A stretch of 64,000 nucleotides of DNA, taken from positions 313,095 to 377,094 of the forward strand of contig UESW01001865.1 in the NCBI GenBank assembly GCA_900491605.1, read 5' to 3'. This DNA comes from Calamus simplicifolius (Eukaryota > Streptophyta > Magnoliopsida > Arecales > Arecaceae). The position numbers and the translations under genes are program-made. Under the pieces are notes generated by a model that saw nothing but the letters and a program-made list of their open reading frames with translations, was not told the origin of the DNA and made no database searches. This document shows positions 55,866 to 64,000 of the stretch, in pieces; position 1 is the stretch's first letter, and every line of letters starts with the position of its first letter.

Positions 55866-57999
55866 TCCACCGAATCTTCTTCTGGTTTGCCTGTAGCATG
55901 TGATCTTATTCCAACTCTTCGTTTCAATTCCCCTTTTGTACCACTTTTCAGCTTGCTTTGTAGAAGCACTACTGCTACTGCTGTATGTCCACGAGGAGTT
56001 TAGTTTAAACGAGATGTGGATTAATGATATATTTGACAGTCCAGTACGTGTTTGATGCTTCTTTCCCTGTCTTTATTCTATTTAGAGCCTAAAATTATAT
56101 TTGAATGCAACAATAAGAAATAATTAAAAACTAACAACAAATTCGCTTTTCTTTGCTTCATTACTAAGTTTTTTTTTTTTTTGTTTTCCCTTCTTTATTC
56201 GGCGTGTATGTACAATGAAGAGTCCGTCTCACGCTGCATTTAAAGTCTAAACGAAGGCGAAGGAACAGCAGTCATGACGTTGATCCACGTCTAAATAACG
56301 AGAAGAAAAATAGTCAAATAAAATTCCTCCATATTTCCTTATAAAAATGTCACGTGTTGACTCCAAATATATTCTATGGCTAATCGGACAACGGGACAAG
56401 CAAGCAATAGAGACTAGAGAGCGAGCTGCCTTCTGTCGTCATCCTCCCTTGTTTTGATGATGGGGCCATGGGGAGACAGGATCATGGGAACATTTTTACC
56501 ACGATAGCTAGAAATATTTGAAGAAGGATTGTCCTCTATAAATTCTTTCTATCACCCAAAGAATATATATATATATATATATAAAAACTAATAATTAATT
56601 TTTAAAGAAAAACAATAAGATGATATCAAAAATGAACAAGGCAATACATCAGATTGACGATAGCGATCATCTAAGCTGTATTGGCCAAATGATGAATTTA
56701 TTTATTTATTTTTTTTTTGGCAACGCTATGATTTTAGCTTTAATTAATTTTGTCAATGGGACACGAACCGTTACGTCCTACCATTTCTTTCTAGAAAACG
56801 CACCATGATCCCACCATATCGTTGCTCATCGTATCTCACCAGTCAACACATACTTTTTACTTCGTTTGACAAAAATTTTAAGTTCAATTTTTTTTAATTT
56901 TAATTATTTTTTATAAAGTAATAATCATTTTTAAAAAAATTTATCAAACATTACAAAATTAATAAGAAAATTAAATTTTTTTAAAATATTATTATAAAAA
57001 TACTTTTAATACTATAAAAATTTAATTAAATAGGGTTCACTTCATCAGATTGGATAATGAACCATGAAATTAAGAATCCGAAAACGATATCAAATAAGCT
57101 TATAAGCATGCGCTAATCACAGCTGATTGTATTAAATTTTATATCTTGATTCATTTTTTAATGCAGGTGCGATGCATATGAATCACGCAAATGTTAAGGC
57201 CTAAAGGGTGCAATACATCACCTAGCTATAAATTAAGGGTCTTGCTCTCCCGCACCAAATAAATGAACAGTGTAGCAAGACCCATAAATTAAATTAATGG
57301 TTTATTATTGGGATGACTATGGTTGTCGCCTTCAAATACGAATTATCTCTTGAACATCATAACAACTTTCAAACTTGGCATTACTAACTTTCAAACTATG
57401 TTGGCATTACTTTCTCCTCGTAATTGCTGTGGATGTTGGCATCTTCCTCGAAGTTGCAGATGGCTCCTGAAAGAAGCGAGAAGATATCTTTCCATCTTCC
57501 ACTTCCACGAGAAGATACCTTCCAATTTTTCGCTTGGGCTGCGACGTTTCATCAGGTTGCAACTTTCTTTATTGTATCATATCTGATGACAAGAATAGAT
57601 TTGGTAACCAAACGTAATGGAACGTGAAACCTTTCCAATATATATATATTTTCAAAAAAGTCAGTGTCAACTGATTTTCCTTTTTTTTTTTTTTTTTGGA
57701 AAGCCAGTTTCAATTAACATTTTTTTAAAAAAATTTTGAGAGCAATGTGAGGTGATTGACTTTCATTTTTTCGTCTAAACAAAAAAACGTTCTCTCTCTT
57801 TTGAATCGCTTGATTTTACGAAGGAATCAAAATAGCCTTCACCTTTGATCTCTTCTTCTCGACCATATTTCTTATTTTTTCAACCTAACCGGTGAGTGCG
57901 ACAACAACATGCACGAGTATTGCTGCCAGACATACACGGTGTTTGATTTTGATTGCTAAAAATTATCAATAACTAGAAATCTTAAAGGCTCCAGTTTTG
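55866..57999. other. Intergenic region 3' of the small gene
   Basis: It holds the probable 3' UTR (AATAAG near 56111 could act as poly-A signal), a TA microsatellite at 56566-56582, and AT-rich DNA with several T runs. No further gene recognised. A frame of 87 residues at 57323-57586 has no recognisable motif and poor context. Confidence 0.5.
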
Positions 58000-60722
58000 A
58001 TTCGGAAAGATAAAATTTTCACCACATTTTTCAACAAACAAATTTTTTAATGTATTGATATCAAAGTCATTGAATGTCATAAACCATAATGTTACCACCA
58101 AGTCGCATTCCTCGAAAACAAAAGCCTCTTTTCACCGGAGTTCCTGCAAGAAAATCCCGGAAACCGGTTACACCAATGGGGACCCTCCGACACTCATGTA
58201 AGCAACTCAAAAACAATAAAGAAAAAGCTAATGGGAAAAAGCTTGAGAGCTTGAGTTCAGATTCCCTCCCTTGTTGTGAGTGAAGGTTTTTATACATATT
58301 CGAAAATCCCTCTTTCCCGTTTGGAAGATAGTTAATTCTGAGACGTCGTTGTTTGATAGCGGATAGGTGGCAAGGTAGACAGAGATGAATCGCAACCGAC
58401 ACTGATCGAGTATGTCAGAGGTGTCCCACCCTGCAGCCCCTTTGTCATCCCCCATGTAAAAAATGGGTAGAAAGGGGAGGAGAAGACAGGCACGGCACGA
58501 TAGCGAGGCATGCCGTCCCTTCCTTCTCCACCCCCCTTCTTGCCAGGATAAATGGAAGGGAGAGAGGAGTCTCCTCCCTCCACCCATCGCTATCAGCCAA
58601 GCACAGGTAAGCCCCCCCTTCCATTGATTCATCGGAGAAACAAAGGGAGGCTGAGAGGGAGATCGGGAACGGATCCTCCCGTTACTGTGCCCGGCCGCTC
58701 GAGGCAGCCGGAGGGGGGAGAGGAGAGGAGTGTCCGGCCACTTGAGACGGTCGGAGAGAAGCTGTGGAGGGCCCCTGGGTGGCATCCCTTCTTATGGAAC
58801 CAAGCCGGTCCGCGGCTTGGTTTGGGCTCGACGGAGTGCCCATCGGCTCGTCGGGCCTGGCGGCAACCGGTGGCCTCCATCGGCGTGGAGCAAGCGTCCG
58901 ATGGAGGTTCGGCTGGCCGTGGTGGCCGGCTGAGCCACCGGCATGGTGCATGCCATGGACGAACGAAAGAGAGAAAGAGAGAGATAGAAGGAGAGAGAGG
59001 GGAGCTCGGCCGCGGCGGCTGGCTCTGGGCCGTTGGCGGCGGCTGGGCCACCCGAGGAGAGGTCGGTGGCGGCCCTGGCTACCGGTACAATTTCCCCCTG
59101 TTTCGGGTGAAATAGGAGAGCTGAGCGGGGGAGAAGAGGACAGTGGGCCATTGTGGGCTATCTCAGTTTGGGCCCTGTTGGGCCAACTTTGAGCCATCTT
59201 TAAGCTGAGTTTTGGGCCCTGTATTGAGCTGAATGGAGAAATAAAAATATGGATCGGATCAGTGTTGATCCTAGTTTTTTGGGGTATTTTTATTTTCCAT
59301 TTGGGCTTATATATTGGAAGATATTCAAGCCCCAAGTTGGCCCCGAGATTAAACTGGGTAGAGTTTAAAAGCTATTTTGATATACTAATTTTGAAGATTA
59401 AAAATTAAAAAATTGATACCGTAGGTACCCAGGTGCTTAAATAGTCGAATTACATTTTTTGATTAGTGCCAGGAGGTAAGTAAGCCATTTATCATAATTT
59501 TCATAAATTATTAAAATATAAAAATTATGTATTTAAATGCTATATTGATATATATTGCATTATTTGAAAAATGAGGAAATGGATTGGTACTCTTATTTGC
59601 AAGTGAGCATTTACTATGATTATTTTAATATTTATTATATTTGTAAATAATTTGGTACCTATGCGGACAACTGATCAATTGGCATGATCTTAAATTACTA
59701 AAAGTTTTAAAATATACATGTGTATTTGACATGTTTAAATCACTGTAATTATGAAAAGTATATGGATTGCATTTTTGCAACGATACATGCTATTTGGCAA
59801 ATGTGATATGAAAATGATATTTGTGTATATGATAATATGTCCCACCATGGTCCGCTATGATATGATATATATGATGTGATATATTGCATGACTCACTTGA
59901 CACGGAACCCAACTCCATGGGGGGATATATGGAGAACACGCACTCATGAGGTATACTGTGACAGGATATGGCAATATTATGCCACATGGCGATCGGACCC
60001 ATCTCCATAGGAGAAATATGTGGAGGACACACACTCTTAGGGTGTGCTGTAGCAGGATATGATATGATGTGAGTTCATGATGCTGGTTCCAGACCCTGAC
60101 TCCTAGGAGATATTTATGGAGGTTACACCCGAAGGGGGTGTTCTGTTTACGTAGTGTGTGGCCATGGGACAGTGGTATAAAAATAAATTTTTTACATGCT
60201 ATTTACAATGGTACAGTGGTTTTATTTTGAAATTGTATATTCTTGAAATGCTATATAGCACTTGCTTCCAAAAATTATTTTGAGCATATGATGCATGTTT
60301 TGATAACATGGTAAAATGTATTTGAAATATGGAAGCTTGATAGATGTTTATTATGAAAAATTTGAGTTGATAAAAGCTTGAAGTAATTACATTATATTAT
60401 AGTTGGCTTACTTATTGAGTGTGAGCTCATTTAAATCTCACAATATTTTTCAGAGACATAGAATTAAAGATGGGGATATGGGATAGTTGGAGCAGCTATC
60501 AGTAACTTAGATTCAATACTTTGTTGTAACCTCGTTGAATTATGTATTTTGGCATGTAGCCTAAAACATATGATTATGGTTTGTATTAAGAATACTTTGA
60601 ATTTGGATGATATATAGTTATTACCCCTCCTTGTATTAAGTGTTATATTTCAGGATGCCTTGCATGCCAGGCATGCGGTGGGTTGCCACCTCTAGATCCA
60701 ATATTGGGTCTGAGGCGTGACA
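58000..60722 (+). mobile_element. 5' LTR of a Tekay-like gypsy element (left boundary approximate)
   Basis: The right end GAGGCGTGACA at 60722 is fixed by the primer-binding site and by the matching end of the solo LTR at 50798. By comparison with the 2847-bp solo LTR, the left end should be near 57.9-58.1 kb, but no TG start could be fixed. The GC-rich part 58550-59130 has long chance frames on both strands. Repeats with GGAGAACACGCACTCATGAGG and GGAGGACACACACTCTTAGG lie at 59930-60040. Confidence 0.6.
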
Positions 60723-60729
60723 GCTTTTG

Positions 60730-60741
60730 TGGTATCAGAGC
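60730..60741 (+). other. Primer-binding site of the Tekay-like element
   Basis: TGGTATCAGAGC, the exact initiator tRNA-Met complement, starts eight bases after the LTR end. Confidence 0.85.
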
Positions 60742-60908
60742 CTAGGTTTGATTTAGGGACAAACACAAAATGACACTAGGCAGAACATTAGGATAACATT
60801 AGGAGGGTGATAACTTTATTAGAATTTCAAGTAATATGTTTTGAAAGCCTAAAATTTAGTGGTTTATAAGGATATTGACTGGAACCTAATCCTGGTAGGA
60901 GTTAAGAA

Positions 60909-62096
60909 TGCCACATCGCACTAGGAGTCTGCGGCCTATTAGGAACTCCCAGGCTGGTGACTCTGGCCAGCAGGGAGGCCAGCAAGCTTTGGAGGCTCTA
61001 GTTCCGTTAAACTGACTGACAATGATCAACCACAATTTCAAGCCTAGATGCTTCATTCTCTCGCGGGAATGTCGCAGGCCATGCAAGCCATGCAGCAACA
61101 GATTCAACAAATCCAGCCTGCTCAGCCTGCCTCTCCCGCTCCGCAGACTCAGTCGGCTCCTACCCTGCAGACTGAGCCTGCTCTTCCTACTCAGACCAAG
61201 CAGCCTGCTCAGTCGGCTCCATCTCAGCCCTGGCAAGGAGGGGGCCGGAGCTTTGCTGAGTTCAAGAGCTTGGCCCCTGATCCTTTTTGTGGATCCACTA
61301 ACCCTGCCAATGCCAAAAAATGGATGAGGGAGATGGAGAAAGCCTTTGCAGCTCATGGTAGCCAAGAGGAGGAGCGAATTAGATTCGCTACCTACCTCCT
61401 TCAAGGGAGGTATATGATTGGTGGCTACTTGTGGAGCAGCGAGTAGACGGACGAGCTATTTATTGGGAGAGTTTAAGGAAGTCTTTTATGACAAATACTT
61501 CCCCAATAGTGTGCAAGACAGATGCAGTCTGAATTTGTCAAACTGGAGCAAGGAAATCTCTCTATGACGCAGTATGAATCCGAGTTTACCCGGTTGCTCA
61601 GTTTGCTCTAGACATAGTGACCACTGAGAGAGCCAAGATCATCAAATTCACGAAGGACTAAGGCCCAAACTGATGCAAGCAGTCATGCTTTTGAACTCTC
61701 CACATTTAGTGCTGTGGTGAACAAGGCCATGGTGATTGAGAGAGATATGTAGGTGGTCCAAAAGCAATGGGAGCAGTAGCAAAGGAAGAAGAAGGGGTCT
61801 TTTCTGGCCAGTTTTCAGGGCAGGCCAAGAAGAAAGGTCCTTATCAGGCCCCCTCAGGACCGAAGGGTAAGGAAACCCATTGCCCTCACTGCGGGAACTC
61901 CCACCCGGGCAGGACGTGCCATGGGATGATTGGTGCTTGCTTCATATGTGGGCAGGTGGGTCACAAGATGGCCACCTGTCCCCTTCGAAGGGATAGTAGC
62001 CTCCTTCGGATCAGGGCAGAAGTGAGCAGCAGCAACCTAGGACCCAGAAGGGTCTTTACTCTCACATGGCAGGATGTTGCCGCTTCTAACTCGTAG
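60909..62096 (+). pseudogene. Tekay-like gag
   Basis: The ATG at 60909 begins MPHRTRSLRPIRNSQAGDSG and stops after about 35 codons. Reading resumes from 61048 (MLHSLAGMSQAMQAM) with a Gln/Pro/Ala-rich stretch. The capsid start is SFAEFKSLAPDPFCGSTNPA, then KKWMREMEKAFAAHGSQEEE and RIRFATYLLQ. Between 61440 and 61760 stops and shifts obscure the capsid, though EFVKLEQGNLSMTQYE can be read. A zinc-binding end has CPHCGNSHPGRTCHG and CFICGQVGHKMATCP (about 61880-61980). The arrangement suits a chromovirus-type gag. It is not functional. Confidence 0.8.
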
Positions 62097-62249
62097 TGGC
62101 AGGTATTCCTATTATTTAAATACTTCTTTAAGATTATTTCATTCGTATGCAATGTGATGCATTGATCATGAATGATAAAAGCAATGTTAAACCTCAATGA
62201 TAAAAGCAATGTTAAACCTCATGACATCTAAGACAAACTAAACTTTATG

Positions 62250-62590
62250 ATCAGGTATATTTAAAGTAGGCAACACTTATGCTCAAATCTTAGTAGATCC
62301 GGGTGCCACACATTCATTTGTATCTAGCACGTATCTCGCCAAGGATAAATCTTTGACACCTGTTCCTCTAGAGCAAGAGTTGAACATTGCTTTCCCTATT
62401 GGTGATGTTATGAGGGTAGACTCGGTATGCAGATCTTACCTGATTAACATGGGGGATAGGAGATTGAAGGCTGATCTAATCGTCCTCCCACTGAAATCCT
62501 TTGATATTATCCTTGGGATGGATCGGTTGGCCTCCTATCATGCTTTAGTAGACTGTTTCAAAAATGGTAATCTTCAAAATTCCTAATCAA
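62250..62590 (+). pseudogene. Tekay-like aspartic protease
   Basis: Reading gives KVGNTYAQILVDPGATHSFV, with the catalytic DTG altered to DPG, then SLTPVPLEQELNIAFPIGD and SFDIILGMDRLASYHALVDC. The spacing and the ILGMD motif are typical of gypsy proteases. The Thr-to-Pro change at the active site would probably abolish activity. Between 62100 and 62230 a short direct duplication (CCTCAATGATAAAAGCAATG) occurs. Confidence 0.85.
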
Positions 62591-62961
62591 CCTGAATTCA
62601 GTTTTACTAGAAGTCAGGAGCATCTGGCCTTAGTGTTCGTGTCAGCACTACATGCCGCAAAGAATTTGAAGAAAGCCAGCCAAGGATTTCTTGCTGTGGT
62701 CAAAGACCTTCAACAGGAAGAGGTCAAGTTGGAGGATATTCCAGTGGCTCAGGAATTTCCTGATGTATTTCCAGACGACTTGACCAAATTGCCCCCAGAT
62801 CGGGAAGTTGAGTTCACTATTGATTTGGCCCCTGGTACTGGACCTATATCCAAGGCTCCTTACCGTATGGCCCTAGCTGAACTAAAAGAGTTGAAGAGCC
62901 AATTGCAGGAGCTCCTGGACCAGGAATTTATCAGATCTAGTGTTTCTCCTTGGGGTGCTCA
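62591..62961 (+). pseudogene. Tekay-like RT, N-terminal part, cut by an LTR
   Basis: Reading gives IPVAQEFPDVFPDDLTKLPP, DREVEFTIDLAPGTGPISKA, PYRMALAELKELKSQLQELL and EFIRSSVSPWGAHV. This is the start of a gypsy RT (EFPDVFPEDLPGLPP, then PYRMAP--L-ELK-QL--LL, then SPWGAPV). It breaks at 62961 where a copia LTR starts. The catalytic palm is outside the window. Confidence 0.9.
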
Positions 62962-64000
62962 TGTTAGTAATAGTGCCCTAGGCCTATTGTATGGACATGG
63001 TATTTTGAATATTTATGAGCATTTACTATTATCATGATTTGCATATTTATTATATAATAATATCCTTGAATAATACTATTAATTATTCTAAATGTTCATA
63101 ATCGGTTATTGTTGTGGAATAATAATAAATTAAGATTAGTATGAAATTTGATTGATATTCATGGGATGAATGTGTATGAGATACGAATCAAATTTATATA
63201 TATTTTGAGAACAAATATTGACAAGACCCGCCTTGAGATTAATACATGGATCAAAGTCATAAGTTAATCTCTAGAAGTTGTCATTAAATCCTTAGACTTG
63301 AGATTACTATAATTCTCAACATGAGGAATATTATGTTTTGACATAATCAAACGTTGTCTTTAACCTGATGATTATAAAGATTATGCTTGAACATAATAAG
63401 AATTATGTAGCGAATATAAGTGATTAAGATGAAATTTGTCCCTCTTATTGTAAGAGAGATATCTCTGGGCCCCTCGATGATTGAGACTGAGAAATGCATG
63501 GCCGTGCTCAAATGAATTGATGGAGATCAATATCATTTTTTAGTCAGTCTAATTGGGTTTTGAGAAATTAAAGATAGAGCGATATAAGGTTGACTTTTTC
63601 ATGCCTTATATTCTATCAAGATATCATGTGACAAAAGGATTATGTCATTAGCTACTTTAAGGTTGTCTCGGATCATGAGCTTTTCATTTAACTTGGGTAG
63701 TCATAATGTCTTGCTAGAGGCCACTTAACTTGTAAGATCAAAATGTGATTTAAGCCTACTGCTAACGTTAATTGAACCTATAGGGTCGCACACTAAGAAC
63801 AGACAATAATGGTTACGGTTTATTACTCTCTATAGTAATTTAAAATGATGAGATTATTTTAAATTACAAATATTAATTAGTTACATTTTCTTATTGGATA
63901 AGAAAATAATCCATAAAGGTTTTTGGTTAAAAATATAAATTTTTTATTTGATAAGGAAATTATAACAAGTAATTAATTAGTTATATTTTCTTATTGGATA
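62962..64000 (+). mobile_element. LTR of a copia element related to element 2 (runs off the edge)
   Basis: It starts TGTTAGTAATAGTGCCCTAGG, compared with TGCTAGTGATGTGCCCTAGG in element 2. Collinear shared blocks follow: AAGATTAGTATG, TTTGTCCCTCT-ATT, GGGCCC, GAGACTGAGAAA, CAAATGAATTGAT, TAATGTCTTGCTAGAG and TTGAACCTATAGGGTC. Overall it is diverged from element 2. It interrupts the gypsy RT; the preceding five bases are GCTCA. The rest of the element is outside the window. Confidence 0.85.

Noticed and set aside
57323..57627. Candidate small gene of 67-87 codons
   Set aside because: Two overlapping frames, no recognisable domain, no TATA or splice signals and AT-rich surroundings.
58552..59335. 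Long frames (up to 217 codons) on both strands
   Set aside because: GC-rich LTR sequence has few stops in any frame; no domain is recognisable and frames overlap on both strands.

Overview
The window is nuclear DNA from a flowering plant, most likely a TE-rich monocot. The evidence is spliced genes with GT/AG introns, plant-type LTR retrotransposons (Tat-like and Tekay-like Ty3/gypsy, SIRE-like and other Ty1/copia), a plant L1-type LINE, hAT and CACTA DNA transposon ends, and gene fragments resembling plant digalactosyldiacylglycerol synthase (DGD1) and OST48. The species cannot be fixed from the sequence. Well over half of the window is transposon-derived, and nearly every transposon reading frame is broken by stops or frameshifts.

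Layout. 1-2480: a minus-strand, internally deleted relative of the Tat-like gypsy element. It has a tandem array, a gag start, a primer-binding site and an LTR end, and it abuts a chimeric pseudogene in which the DGD1 N-terminus is joined to an OST48 fragment. 2790-5330: an AT-rich degenerate minisatellite carrying a 5'-truncated LINE tail, itself hit by a hAT element (8-bp target duplication). 5462-6063: one CACTA end. 6064-18164: a Tat-like gypsy element with LTR, gag, protease, RT, two RNase H regions, integrase, a 144-bp tandem array, and an antisense three-exon gene with its own promoter-like upstream region. 18165-25350: a SIRE-like copia element with an LTR rich in GCCGAC motifs, an extended gag, pol, and the start of an extra 3' ORF; its 3' LTR is missing. 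25360-30484: mostly featureless intron-like or intergenic DNA. 30485-32900: the 5' part of a minus-strand host gene for a CHERP-like SURP/CID splicing protein, with an apparent 1-base frameshift. 33600-34380: a gypsy protease relic. 34380-45706: a copia element (element 3) whose RT was split by a younger, LTR-complete copia (element 2) with a perfect TTGTG duplication. 45718-54299: a near full-length LINE with an 11-bp candidate target duplication, split by a Tekay-like solo LTR (GGGGT duplication). 55596-55865: a small intact host gene for an 89-residue membrane protein. About 58000-62961: LTR, gag, protease and the start of RT of a Tekay-like gypsy element. 62962-64000: start of an LTR related to copia element 2, inserted into that RT.

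Only two loci look like host genes: the CHERP-like gene and the small membrane protein gene. Most of the biological interest is in the nested transposon history. The strongest points are the gene-fragment chimera next to an LTR promoter, the antisense gene with a G-box/I-box upstream region, and LTR-internal repeat arrays that change copy number or concentrate a stress-type promoter motif. I found no convincing undescribed functional system.
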